A DNA stretch of 64,000 nucleotides from Streptomyces sp. BA2 (GCF_009769735.1 NZ_WSRO01000002.1:5468001-5532000); one strand, 5' to 3'. Counted from the first letter of the stretch, positions 19,104-28,588 are shown. Made by a program: numbers and translations. The notes: a model not told the origin generated them from the sequence alone.

Positions 19104-19276
19104 AGGGTCTGCTCCCGGTAGTTCTGGGTCGTATCAGCTGATCAAGAACATACCGGTGGTCACTACGCGTCGCCTGGGCGGCATTGCACAGGCGGGTGCC
19201 CACTGTGATCGAAAGGCGACCGGATACGCTGACTTGAGTGATGGCAGCGACACATCGACAAACCGTGTCATCGAAG

Positions 19277-19311
19277 CGATCATCACGCAAAGATCGACCG
19301 AGTGATGATCG
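19277..19311. promoter_or_regulatory. Inverted repeat upstream of the polyprenyl synthase gene
   Basis: CGATCATCAC and GTGATGATCG are perfect 10-bp arms around a 15-base spacer. The structure ends 45 bases before the GTG of the polyprenyl diphosphate synthase gene. It could be an operator or a leader hairpin. Confidence 0.5.
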
Positions 19312-19321
19312 ACCGAGTGAC
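19292..19321 (+). repeat. 15-bp tandem direct repeat in the polyprenyl synthase leader
   Basis: GATCGACCGAGTGA(T/C) is repeated twice head to tail with one difference at the last base. It overlaps the right arm of the adjacent inverted repeat. Confidence 0.75.
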
Positions 19322-19356
19322 CGACTTGTGATCGTCAGCAGACAGGAGAACCCCTC

Positions 19357-20367
19357 GTGACCGTCGTCGGGCCCTTCGGCCTCAGCGTGCGGGACCAGGC
19401 TCTCGAAGCCGATGTCCAGGCCGGATTGGCGGCCGTCGAGGAAGGTCTGCTCGACGCCACCAAAAGCGGGGTCCCCTTCATCACGGAGGCCGCGCAGCAT
19501 CTGGTGCGCGCGGGCGGCAAGCGGTTCAGGCCGCTCCTCGTGATGCTCGCCTCGCAGTTCGGCGATCGGTACGCGCCGGGCGTCGTGCCCTCCGCCGTCG
19601 TCGTCGAGCTCACGCACCTCGCGACGCTCTACCACGACGACGTGATGGACGAGGCGGACGTGCGCCGCGGGGTCGAGAGCGCCAACCAGCGCTGGGGCAA
19701 CTCCGTCGCCGTCCTCACGGGTGACTTCCTGTTCGCCCGCGCCTCGTACATCCTGGCCGACCTCGGCCCGGACGCCGTCCGCATCCAGGCGGAGGCGTTC
19801 GAACGCCTGGTCACCGGCCAGATCCTGGAGACGGCTGGGCCGAGCGAGGGCCGCGACCCGGTCGACCACTACCTCGACGTGCTCGGCGGCAAGACCGGCT
19901 CGCTCGTCGCCGTGGCGTGTCGTTTCGGCGCCATGATGTCGGGCGCCGACGAGACCGTCGTGGACGTCCTGACCCAGTACGGCGAGCGGCTCGGCGTCGC
20001 CTTCCAGCTCGCCGACGACGTACTGGACATCGCCTCCGACTCGCACGAGTCGGGCAAGACCCCCGGCACCGATCTGCGCGAGGGCATTCCCACCCTTCCG
20101 GTCCTGCGCCTGCGTGAGCGGGTGGAGAAGCTCGGGCTCCCCGAGGACATCGCCCTGTGCGAGCTCCTGGACTCCGACCTGACGGACGACGCGCGGCACG
20201 CGGAGGCGCTGGCGCGACTGCGGGTCCACCCGGCTCTTGAGCAGGCGCGCAAGGACACCGTGCGGTACGCGGAGGAGGCGCGGGACACGCTCGCGCCGCT
20301 GCGGGACTGCGACGCGAAGGCGGCGCTCGTCGAGCTCTGCGATCTGGTGGTGCACCGGGCGGGCTGA
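19357..20367 (+). CDS. Long-chain polyprenyl diphosphate synthase (menaquinone side chain)
   Basis: All-trans isoprenyl diphosphate synthase, 336 residues. The first Asp-rich motif is DDVMD (residues 94-98) and the second is LADDVLD; GGKRFRPLL binds isopentenyl diphosphate. Residues just before the first motif (HLATLYH) are not bulky at the chain-length gate, which fits a long product such as hepta- to nonaprenyl diphosphate. In Streptomyces such a gene would supply the menaquinone tail, and menaquinone is the acceptor for the complex I enzymes in this window. The exact chain length is not readable. The GTG start is preceded by CAGGAGAA. Confidence 0.9.
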   Translation: MTVVGPFGLSVRDQALEADVQAGLAAVEEGLLDATKSGVPFITEAAQHLVRAGGKRFRPLLVMLASQFGDRYAPGVVPSAVVVELTHLATLYHDDVMDEADVRRGVESANQRWGNSVAVLTGDFLFARASYILADLGPDAVRIQAEAFERLVTGQILETAGPSEGRDPVDHYLDVLGGKTGSLVAVACRFGAMMSGADETVVDVLTQYGERLGVAFQLADDVLDIASDSHESGKTPGTDLREGIPTLPVLRLRERVEKLGLPEDIALCELLDSDLTDDARHAEALARLRVHPALEQARKDTVRYAEEARDTLAPLRDCDAKAALVELCDLVVHRAG

Positions 20368-20392
20368 GGCCCGGTCGGGGATGTGGCTGATG

Positions 20393-20408
20393 TGTGACTG
20401 AGGTCACA
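20393..20408. promoter_or_regulatory. Perfect Crp-like operator
   Basis: TGTGAC-TGAG-GTCACA is a perfect 16-bp palindrome. It fits both the enteric TGTGA-N6-TCACA and the GTG-N6-GNCAC pattern reported for Streptomyces Crp. It lies 104 bases before the CHRD-protein start and 26 bases after the preceding stop. Confidence 0.65.
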
Positions 20409-20511
20409 TTCCCTCGTCTGTCTTGGATTGAGTCCAGGATCGGGGTCATTCCGTACCTATGCCCGGAAGCTGACGCAGTGGGGCGTCGGCTCAGGTACGG
20501 GGAGATTTCGG

Positions 20512-21471
20512 ATGACAGGCACTCTGGGCACTTTGGGCACCCTGGGCACATTGGGCACTTTGGGCTCCGCCGTCGTGGTCGCCGTGGCGGGCGTGGCGGG
20601 CGTGGCGGTCGTGGCGACGCCCGCAGCCGCGCACGGCGGCAGTGACACCGGCGGGGCGATCTTCGCGGCGAGCATGAACGGCGCGAACGAGGTGCCGACG
20701 CAGGGCGGCCCCGCGGTCGGCGACAAGGACGGCCGGGCGCTCGAATTCGTCAAGGTCGAGGGCGACAAGGTGTCGGTCACCGTCAAGTGGAGCGGCACAG
20801 GCAAGCCGACCGCCCTCCACATCCACCAGGGCGCCAAGGGCACCAACGGCGGCGTCAAGGTCGACTTCACCGAGCTGCTCGGCAAGAGCAAGGGGCATCG
20901 CGTCAGCGGCTCGGTCAAGGTCCACGACGCGGCACTGCTCAAGCAGTTGAAGACGGACCCGGGCAGCTTCTACGCCAATCTGCACACCACCCAGTTCCCC
21001 GGCGGCGCGGTCCGCGGCCAGCTCCACAAGGTGACCACGGACTTCGACTTCCGTGACGCGGCGGCCAGTTTCCAGGCGCCCGTGCTCCAGGGCGAGCAGA
21101 TCTACGAGTGCAAGAAGGCCGATGACGGCTCCGGCAAGTTCGCCTTCGCCCAGCGTGACGTGCGGGCGAGGCTCGGCGCCGGCATCGCGCACGACTTCGT
21201 CGCCCCCAACTCGGGCACCCCGCGCTGGACCGCCCCCGACCGCAGCCAGGTCACCGGCAAGCTGATCTCCAGGACCCCGAACGGCGACAAGAACATCCCC
21301 GAACTCGACCTGGCCGCAACGCAGACCGGAAAGCCGCGCGGGCTGCTCGCGGGCACCGCGGAGACCCTGCGCCTGAACACCGAGGGCGGGGTCGCACCGG
21401 CGGGTTCCTGCAAGCCGGGCGCCATCGCGAAGGTGCCGTACAAGGCGGATTACGTGTTCGTGCAGCGCTGA
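20512..21471 (+). CDS. Secreted CHRD-DUF3455 domain protein
   Basis: Exported protein of 319 residues. The signal peptide has a peculiar n-region of five Thr-Leu-Gly repeats, a long Val/Ala/Gly core and an Ala-type cleavage site (TPAAAHGG). A CHRD domain follows (about residues 45-180; ANEVPTQGG, TALHIHQGA, FYANLHTTQFPGGAVRGQL), with the His residues typical of the family. The C-terminal half (QGEQIYECKK through KADYVFVQR) matches DUF3455 by eye. CHRD domains occur in chordin and in bacterial extracytoplasmic proteins of unknown role. The ATG has GGGGAGA upstream. The two-domain fusion and repeat leader are unusual. Confidence 0.82.
   Translation: MTGTLGTLGTLGTLGTLGSAVVVAVAGVAGVAVVATPAAAHGGSDTGGAIFAASMNGANEVPTQGGPAVGDKDGRALEFVKVEGDKVSVTVKWSGTGKPTALHIHQGAKGTNGGVKVDFTELLGKSKGHRVSGSVKVHDAALLKQLKTDPGSFYANLHTTQFPGGAVRGQLHKVTTDFDFRDAAASFQAPVLQGEQIYECKKADDGSGKFAFAQRDVRARLGAGIAHDFVAPNSGTPRWTAPDRSQVTGKLISRTPNGDKNIPELDLAATQTGKPRGLLAGTAETLRLNTEGGVAPAGSCKPGAIAKVPYKADYVFVQR
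20518..20562 (+). repeat. Five 9-bp coding repeats in the signal peptide
   Basis: Five consecutive GGC-ACN-YTG units, with third-position variation, encode Gly-Thr-Leu directly after the start of the CHRD protein. Confidence 0.9.
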
Positions 21472-21720
21472 GCCCCTGAGGCTGAAGCGGCGCTTCCCCT
21501 ACTGGTTGGGGGAGGTGCCGCCCCTCTGTGTCATCCCAGAGCAGTACGTGGAGTTGATCCCGGGGTCTGACGCTTCTGGCTGGCCGATTTGGTCGTATGG
21601 AGAACAACAAGGTCCAGCAAGAACAACCACTCCTGACCTATTCGGGTGAGAATGGCGGCGCGGAGTGGACGCACGCACGTACTGGGAAGGCCGCCGCCGA
21701 CCACGGAGGTAGGGCACACA

Positions 21721-23004
21721 ATGGCACCGTACGAACCGGAGCAGAACACCAGCGAGACCGGGGAGCTGCGCGCGGCCCGCCGCAAGGCGGCGCGTTACGT
21801 GGTTCCCGTCGCGGTGGCGGGGGTGGCGGCGGCGACCATCGGGCTCGTCCCGGCGCTCGCCACGTCGGGCGACCCCAAGCTGCCCGACGTCACCGCGCAG
21901 GAACTCATCGAGAAGATCGCCGCGTCGGACACGGAGCACCTCTCGGGCACCGTGAAGATCAGCACCGACCTCGGTCTTCCGTCCTTCGGCGGCGACATGG
22001 CCGGCGGCTTCGCTCCGGGCAGCGGCTCGGGCGGCGATGGCGGCGGCGGGGACGGCGAGGGCTCGGCCGCGGACCCGCAGTCCAAGCTGATGGAGCTGGC
22101 CACCGGCACGCACACCCTGCGCGTCGCCGCCGACGGCCCCGACAAGCAGAAGCTGTCCGTCCTGGACGACGCGGCCGAGTACAGCCTGATCCACAACGGC
22201 GACGACGTGTGGGCCTACGACAGCAAGTCGAACGAGGCGTACCACTCCAAGTCGGCGGGCAAGGCCGGGGACTCCGGCAAGGATTCCGGCAAGGGTTCCG
22301 GCAAGAAGGACCTCCCCAAGGACGTCCCGTCCACGCCCAAGGAGCTGGCCGAGGAAGCACTGAAGGCGGTCGACGACACGACGTCGGTGAAGGTGGACGG
22401 CACCGCGCAGGTCGCGGGACGTGACGCCTACCGCCTGGTCATCAAGCCCAAGCAGTCCGGCTCGACGGTCGGCCAGATCACGGTCGCCGTGGACTCCAAG
22501 ACCGGTACGCCGCTGAAGTTCACGCTCACCCCGGCGGGCGGCGGCAGCGCGGTCGTCGACGCGGGCTTCACCAAGGTCGACTTCGGCAAGCCGGCCGCGT
22601 CGACCTTCGACTTCACGCCGCCCAAGGGCGCGAAGGTCACGGAAGGCGACGAGGCCGAGGGCGAGAAGCACGGCTTCAAGGACGGCGGCAAGGAGTTCAA
22701 GGGCGAGGAGTTCAAGGGCGAGGAGGGCCTGAACGGTCTGAACGTCATCGGCAAGGGCTGGAACTCCATCGCCGAGCTGGAACTGCCGGGCGGCCAGGGC
22801 ATCCCGTCGGGCGGCTCCGGCGACGTTCCGCCGGACGCGCAGCGGCTCCTCGACTCGCTCGGCGACAAGGTGACGGGCGACTTCGGCTCGGGCACGGTCT
22901 TCAAGACGCGCCTGATCAACGCCCTCATCACCGAGGACGGCAAGGTCTACGCCGGCGCGGTAACGAAGGACGCGCTGGTGAAGGCAGCGAACGCGGCGAA
23001 GTAG
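21721..23004 (+). CDS. LolA-like lipid-binding domain protein, membrane-anchored or exported
   Basis: A 427-residue protein. One hydrophobic N-terminal helix (VVPVAVAGVAAATIGLVPAL) acts as anchor or signal. The periplasmic-type domain (LPDVTAQELIEKIAASDTEHLSGTV onward) resembles LolA/DUF2092 beta-barrel folds. It is interrupted by Gly/Ser and Lys/Gly low-complexity segments near residues 97-120 and 180-195, and the tail contains KEFKGEEFKGEEG. The ATG has GGAGG 11 bases upstream. It is followed within 91 bases by an ABC exporter pair. A lipid- or lipoprotein-handling role is plausible but is inference. Confidence 0.72.
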   Translation: MAPYEPEQNTSETGELRAARRKAARYVVPVAVAGVAAATIGLVPALATSGDPKLPDVTAQELIEKIAASDTEHLSGTVKISTDLGLPSFGGDMAGGFAPGSGSGGDGGGGDGEGSAADPQSKLMELATGTHTLRVAADGPDKQKLSVLDDAAEYSLIHNGDDVWAYDSKSNEAYHSKSAGKAGDSGKDSGKGSGKKDLPKDVPSTPKELAEEALKAVDDTTSVKVDGTAQVAGRDAYRLVIKPKQSGSTVGQITVAVDSKTGTPLKFTLTPAGGGSAVVDAGFTKVDFGKPAASTFDFTPPKGAKVTEGDEAEGEKHGFKDGGKEFKGEEFKGEEGLNGLNVIGKGWNSIAELELPGGQGIPSGGSGDVPPDAQRLLDSLGDKVTGDFGSGTVFKTRLINALITEDGKVYAGAVTKDALVKAANAAK

Positions 23005-23095
23005 CGCGGTGCGGTACGACGATTGAGCGGCGGGTCCGAGGTGCCTGGCAGGTACCTCGGGCCCGCCGTCACGACTTCGAGCGGGGGAGGACAAG

Positions 23096-24061
23096 ATGCC
23101 GGCAAGGAACGGCAGCCCGACGCCCAGCGTGATCGAGACCTCCGCGCTCACCAAGCGCTACGGCAAGCAACTGGCCGTGGACCGCCTGAGCCTCACCGTC
23201 CCCGCGGGCAGCGTCTTCGGGTTCCTCGGTCCGAACGGCTCGGGCAAGACGACCACCATCCGGATGCTGATGGGCCTGATCGAGCCAACGTCCGGCCGGG
23301 CCAGGGTCCTGGGCCGCCCCATGCCGCGCGACACGCGCTCCGTGCTCCCGCACGTGGGCGCACTCATCGAGGGCCCCGCCCTCTACGGCTTCCTCTCCGG
23401 CCGCGACAACCTCCTGCGGTACGACGCCGCCGACCCGACCGCGGACCCGCGCACCCGCCGCGCCCGCGCCGAATCGGCCCTGGACCGGGTGGGGTTGACG
23501 GCCGCCGCGGGCAAGAAGGCGAAGGCGTACTCGCTCGGTATGAAGCAGCGCCTCGGCCTCGCGGCCGCGCTGCTCCAGCCGCGCAGACTCCTCGTGCTCG
23601 ACGAGCCGACCAACGGCCTGGATCCGCAGGGCATGCGCGAGATCCGGGCGCTGGTGAGGGAGTTGGCGTCCGAGGGCACGACCGTCTTTCTCTCCTCGCA
23701 CCTCCTGGACGAGATCGAGCAGGTCTGTACGCATGCGGCGGTGATGGCCCAGGGCCGCCTGATCACCCAGGGTCCTGTCGCCGAACTCGCCGCCGGCGCG
23801 CGGGGGCGTCTTGTCGTGACGACGCCGGACACGGGCGACGCGGCCCGCGTCCTGAAGGAGCTCGGCGTGACGGATCTCGTCGTGACGGAGGACCGCGTGA
23901 CGGGCGAACCGCCGGGCGCGGAGACCGGCACGGACCTCGCGGAGCTGAACGCCGCCCTGGTCGGGGCGGGCGTACGAGTACGGGGCTTCGGCGTCGAACG
24001 GGCCTCGCTGGAGGACGCGTTCGTGGCGCTGACGGGGGAGGGTTTCGATGTCGCGGGCTGA
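23096..24061 (+). CDS. ABC transporter ATP-binding protein
   Basis: Nucleotide-binding subunit, 321 residues. Walker A is GPNGSGKTT, the signature region reads AYSLGMKQRLGLAAALLQ, Walker B is LLVLDEPTNGLDPQG and the H-loop is FLSSHLLDEIE. The C-terminal 90 residues resemble the extension seen in DrrA/CcmA-type exporters. The ATG is preceded by GGGGGAGG. Its 3' end overlaps the permease gene by 14 bases, so the two are translationally coupled and should form one exporter. The substrate is unknown. Confidence 0.92.
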   Translation: MPARNGSPTPSVIETSALTKRYGKQLAVDRLSLTVPAGSVFGFLGPNGSGKTTTIRMLMGLIEPTSGRARVLGRPMPRDTRSVLPHVGALIEGPALYGFLSGRDNLLRYDAADPTADPRTRRARAESALDRVGLTAAAGKKAKAYSLGMKQRLGLAAALLQPRRLLVLDEPTNGLDPQGMREIRALVRELASEGTTVFLSSHLLDEIEQVCTHAAVMAQGRLITQGPVAELAAGARGRLVVTTPDTGDAARVLKELGVTDLVVTEDRVTGEPPGAETGTDLAELNAALVGAGVRVRGFGVERASLEDAFVALTGEGFDVAG

Positions 24062-24989
24062 GGTCGATGACGTACGAGCCGATGACGCACGAGGCAACGA
24101 CGTACGAGCCGATGACGTACGAGAGGTGAGCGGCCCGCGGGAAGTGCGGCGGATCTGGACCTTCGGCCTCTTCCGCAGTGAGCTGGGCATCACCTTCCGC
24201 CGCTGGCGCACCCTCGCCCTGCTCGGCGTGCTGGCCGCCGTGCCGATCCTCGTGGGCGTCGCCGTCAAGATCGAGACCAGCGACGGCTCGACGATGGGCG
24301 GGGGCGGCGAGGCAGGGGGCCCGGCGTTCATCGCGCAGGTGACCAACAACGGCCTGTTCCTGGTCTTCACCGCGCTCGCCGCGACCCTCCCCTTCTTCCT
24401 GCCCATGGCGGTCGGCGTCGTCGCCGGCGACTCCATCGCGGGCGAATCCAGCGCGGGGACGCTGCGCTATCTCCTGGTCGCGCCCGCGGGACGCACGAGG
24501 CTGCTGCTCGCCAAGTACGCGACGGCGATGACGTTCTGCCTGGTCGCGACGCTCGTCGTGGCCGTCTCCGCGCTCGCGGTCGGGGCGTTGCTCTTCCCGG
24601 TCGGCGAGGTCACCACGATCTCCGGCACTCAGATCGGCTTCGGCGAAGGGCTGCTGAGAGCGCTGCTCATCGCCCTCGTGGTCGCCGCGTCACTGATCGG
24701 TGTGGCGGCGCTCGGCCTCTTCGTGTCGACGCTGACCAGCAGCGGCATCGCGGCGATGGCGACGACCGTCGGCCTGCTCATCACGATCCAGATCCTCGAC
24801 CAGATCCCCCAGTTGGGCGCCATCCAGCCGTACTTCTTCTCGCACTACTGGCTGTCCTTCGCGGACCTGATGCGCGAGCCCGTCTACTGGGACGAGCTGG
24901 TCAAGAACCTCGGCCTCCAGGGCCTGTACGCGGCCCTGTTCGGCTCGGCGGCGTGGGCGAGGTTCGGGGCGAAGGACATCACTGCCTGA
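24048..24989 (+). CDS. ABC transporter permease
   Basis: ABC-2-type membrane subunit, 313 residues, about six transmembrane helices, partner of the ATPase immediately upstream. The hydrophilic leader (about 33 residues) is built from DVRADD-like repeats encoded by a perfect 19-bp direct repeat. The first helix starts near RRWRTLALLGVLAAVPILVG. GESSAGTLRYLLVAPAGRTRLL is typical of this permease class. A start later in the leader is possible. The stop is only 3 bases from the convergent flavoprotein gene. Confidence 0.88.
   Translation: MSRAEVDDVRADDARGNDVRADDVREVSGPREVRRIWTFGLFRSELGITFRRWRTLALLGVLAAVPILVGVAVKIETSDGSTMGGGGEAGGPAFIAQVTNNGLFLVFTALAATLPFFLPMAVGVVAGDSIAGESSAGTLRYLLVAPAGRTRLLLAKYATAMTFCLVATLVVAVSALAVGALLFPVGEVTTISGTQIGFGEGLLRALLIALVVAASLIGVAALGLFVSTLTSSGIAAMATTVGLLITIQILDQIPQLGAIQPYFFSHYWLSFADLMREPVYWDELVKNLGLQGLYAALFGSAAWARFGAKDITA
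24069..24117 (+). repeat. Perfect 19-bp direct repeat in the permease leader
   Basis: GACGTACGAGCCGATGACG occurs at 24069 and again at 24099, a spacing of 30 bases that keeps frame and duplicates DVRADD. Confidence 0.9.
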
Positions 24990-24992
24990 GTA

Positions 24993-25589
24993 TCAGTCTT
25001 TGTCGTACGGGTAGCGGGCGAGCGGCGGTTCCTGCGCGAAGAACGTCTTGGCGCGGGCGAGGGCCCCGGAGTCGTCGAGCACGTTGCCCGGCCTTGAGCC
25101 GTTGCCGAGCAGGACGCCGCCGAAGCGCATCGGGAAGAAGGCGGCGGTGTGGTTCAGCGTTCCGATCAGCGGCTCCGCGACCTCCTCCTCGCTGTGTGCG
25201 AGCGCCGTCACGCCCCACAGGGCACGGCCCCCAAGCGCGTTCTTGAAGTCGACCTCCGGGACCTCCAGCCAGGCGTCCCAGTAATCGAGGTAGCGCTTGG
25301 TGGTGGCCGACAGCGAGTACCAGTACAGGGGCGACACGATGACGATGTCCGTGGCGTCGAGGGTGGCGTCCAGGAGCAGTGCCTCGTTGTCGCCGACGGG
25401 CCGGGGCCGGGCGCGGGGGCGGGTGCTGTCGTGACGCCGGTCCTCGAAGTCGGGCAGCGGGTGGTCGGCGAGGTGCAGCCAGCGCTGCTCGACGTCCGAC
25501 GGGAGCTGCTCGGCGGCCTGGCGGGCGAGGGTCTCGGAGTTGCCGTCGGCGCGGGCGCTGCCGAGTACGAACAGGAACTTGCGGGTCAT
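24993..25589 (-). CDS. NADPH-dependent FMN reductase/flavodoxin-like protein
   Basis: Probable cytoplasmic flavoprotein, 198 residues. The N-terminal phosphate-binding loop is FVLGSARADGNSETLARQ. The central SPLYWYSLSATTKRYLD segment is typical of the flavodoxin_2/FMN-reductase group that binds flavin and reduces quinones, azo compounds or metals with NAD(P)H. The start is the ATG giving MTRKFLFVLGS, followed upstream by a striking palindrome at 25617-25653. No regulator gene adjoins it, so control would be in trans. It is convergent with the ABC permease. Confidence 0.82.
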   Translation of the reverse strand: MTRKFLFVLGSARADGNSETLARQAAEQLPSDVEQRWLHLADHPLPDFEDRRHDSTRPRARPRPVGDNEALLLDATLDATDIVIVSPLYWYSLSATTKRYLDYWDAWLEVPEVDFKNALGGRALWGVTALAHSEEEVAEPLIGTLNHTAAFFPMRFGGVLLGNGSRPGNVLDDSGALARAKTFFAQEPPLARYPYDKD

Positions 25590-25616
25590 GGGGTCCCCCT
25601 GGGTGTGAGGCGTGCG

Positions 25617-25653
25617 ATTACCTGCGCATGCACTATATGCACGCGCAGGTAAT
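25617..25653. promoter_or_regulatory. Long palindromic operator upstream of the FMN reductase gene
   Basis: ATTACCTGCGC and GCGCAGGTAAT are perfect 11-bp arms around a 15-base core (ATGCACTATATGCAC), which itself holds two TGCA boxes. It lies 28 bases before the start. AT-rich, symmetric and placed like a redox-regulator operator. Confidence 0.65.
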
Positions 25654-25694
25654 TGCGTCCAGGGGGTAGTCCGGGGGCAACCGAGCCGGGGGCT

Positions 25695-26795
<1,101 letters not shown>

Positions 26796-28319
26796 TCAAG
26801 AGCGCATATCGGTCGACGTGTTCCGCAAGGCGGTCGCCGGCGGCACGAGCACGGTCCATCCGGGGGCGTAGGTGTCCGGCACGGGGTGGCGCCGCCAGTC
26901 GCGTGCCCAGCGCGGGGGCTCCTGCCCGCGCAGGACCAGGGCGGCGGGCAGCCGCCGGTCCCCGTGGTCGGCGGCCGAGCATCCGGAGACGTACGCGATG
27001 GGGATCACCGAGGTGTTGCCCTTCAGGAGGCAGGGAGCGCGGACCCCGTGCTCGTACAGGACGTCGGTGATGCGGGCCCAGTCGCCGCGGGCACCGGCCT
27101 GGATACGGGCGTTGCCGAAGGCCAGGGGGAGTTGGACCGCCAGGTGGGCGACGAGGAGGGCGGCGATGGCGACGGTGACGGCGCGCTTCGTCCGGTCGAG
27201 GAGGGCGAGGAGCCCCAGCGCCGCGGGGATCGCGAGGAGGGCGTCGGCGGGGAGGAGGAAGCGGGGGGCTCCGTAGGGGACGAGGAGGAAGTAGGGCAGG
27301 GCGACAGCCAGGGCGACGGCCACGGTCAGCCAGAGGGCGCGGCGGGTTGCCCGCCGGGTGGTGTCGGCCGTCCCCTGCTCGGCCCGCCCCGCGGCGTCGA
27401 CCGCCCTCCCCGTGGCCCACAGCCCGGCGGCCACGAGCAGCGGCAGCAGGATCCACCACCCCGCGGCCACGATCCTGAGCTGGTCGGCGGCGCACGGCCT
27501 GCAGAGCAACGGGCCGTCCAGCGCGGTGAACTGGGCCTCGATGGCGGCGAGGGGACGCAGCCCGCCCTGCACGTCACTCGCGGCGCTGAGCCGTTCGCGT
27601 ACGCCGCCGAAGCGCACGTACGCCTCGACCGCCCACGGCAGCAGACCCGCCAGGGCGCCGCCCGCCACGGCGAGGACGCGCCCCCGTGTCCGCCAGGCGG
27701 GCACGAACAGGGCGGCGGCGAGCAGCGGGGCGGCGACGGCGGCACCGTCGTTGGGGCGCATGAGGGCGGCGAGGGCGAGCCCCGCCGCGACCCCCGCGAG
27801 GGCGAGGCGTCCGGGGCGTGCCCCGAGGAAGAGCCCGACCGCCGCCGTGACGCCCATGGCGGTGTAGTGGTTCGGCATCGCGGCGTTCGCGTAGAACAGC
27901 ACGAACCAGAGGCTTCCGTAGAGCCCGGCGGCCACGCCGACGGCGGCGGGACGGTGCGCGAGGACGCGCAGCCAGGGGCAGAAGCCCAGGTAGAGGGCGG
28001 CGGTCGAGAGCAGCGTCAGCCACACCCTGAGCAGGACGGTCGAGTCGCTCCAGGTCGCCACGGGAGAGATGAGCAGCGGGACGCCGCGGGTGCGGGGAGC
28101 GCTGAAGGGGGTGGCGGGCGCGTACGGCGGGAAGCGGCTGGCGTAGACGATCTCGTCCCAGCCGAGAGACAGGGTGAGCGGGACGAGAGCCGACGAGAGA
28201 AGGGCGAAGGCGGCGCAGACGGCGAGGAGGGGGAGGTCGTCGCGGCGGGGGAGCCGGCTGGAGAGGCCGCGGGGGAGACCGCCGGGGCGGCGGCCAGGCA
28301 AACGCGTCGTCTCGGACAC
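26796..28319 (-). CDS. Polytopic membrane protein, GT-C glycosyltransferase-like
   Basis: A 507-residue protein with a basic N-terminus (RLPGRRPGGLPR) and about 10-12 hydrophobic segments. The first extracytoplasmic loop begins LGWDEIVYASRF. An acidic Asp-Glu pair in this loop is the hallmark of GT-C enzymes of the GT39/ArnT type, which use lipid-linked sugars. The C-terminal hydrophilic domain includes AGARGDWARITDVLYEHG and CLLKGNTSVIPIAYVSGCSAADHG. Substrate and acceptor are unknown. The start is GTG. No sugar-pathway gene is adjacent. It could be a related non-enzymatic membrane protein. Confidence 0.7.
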   Translation of the reverse strand: MSETTRLPGRRPGGLPRGLSSRLPRRDDLPLLAVCAAFALLSSALVPLTLSLGWDEIVYASRFPPYAPATPFSAPRTRGVPLLISPVATWSDSTVLLRVWLTLLSTAALYLGFCPWLRVLAHRPAAVGVAAGLYGSLWFVLFYANAAMPNHYTAMGVTAAVGLFLGARPGRLALAGVAAGLALAALMRPNDGAAVAAPLLAAALFVPAWRTRGRVLAVAGGALAGLLPWAVEAYVRFGGVRERLSAASDVQGGLRPLAAIEAQFTALDGPLLCRPCAADQLRIVAAGWWILLPLLVAAGLWATGRAVDAAGRAEQGTADTTRRATRRALWLTVAVALAVALPYFLLVPYGAPRFLLPADALLAIPAALGLLALLDRTKRAVTVAIAALLVAHLAVQLPLAFGNARIQAGARGDWARITDVLYEHGVRAPCLLKGNTSVIPIAYVSGCSAADHGDRRLPAALVLRGQEPPRWARDWRRHPVPDTYAPGWTVLVPPATALRNTSTDMRS

Positions 28320-28507
28320 GAGGGCCTCGACCTCCCGCCGGGCTCGGTCAGATCATGTCGCTTTCGATCACTTCTGTTCCCTTATGGGTGAAGGTAGCGA
28401 CGATGACGCCCGAATCGCAGGAGGTGGGGCCGACGTGTTTCGCCCGACGGCCCGGCGGCGCCTCCCGCTCAACCGGTCACCCCACCGCCCGCAGCGAGCC
28501 AGCGACC

Positions 28508-28549
28508 GCCCCGTAAGGGGCGCGGGGAACTGCGCGCTCAGCCACGACG
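28508..28549 (+). repeat. Intergenic repeat element, copy 2
   Basis: GCCCC-GTAA-GGGGC hairpin, then GCGGGGAACTGCGCG and CAGCCACGAC. The 20-base core at 28517-28536 is identical to that at 10165-10184. It lies just past the 3' end of rarD, in a 269-bp gap. Confidence 0.75.
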
Positions 28550-28588
28550 CACCCGCAGCCGCAAAACGGCAGGCGGCAGGCGGCAGCA

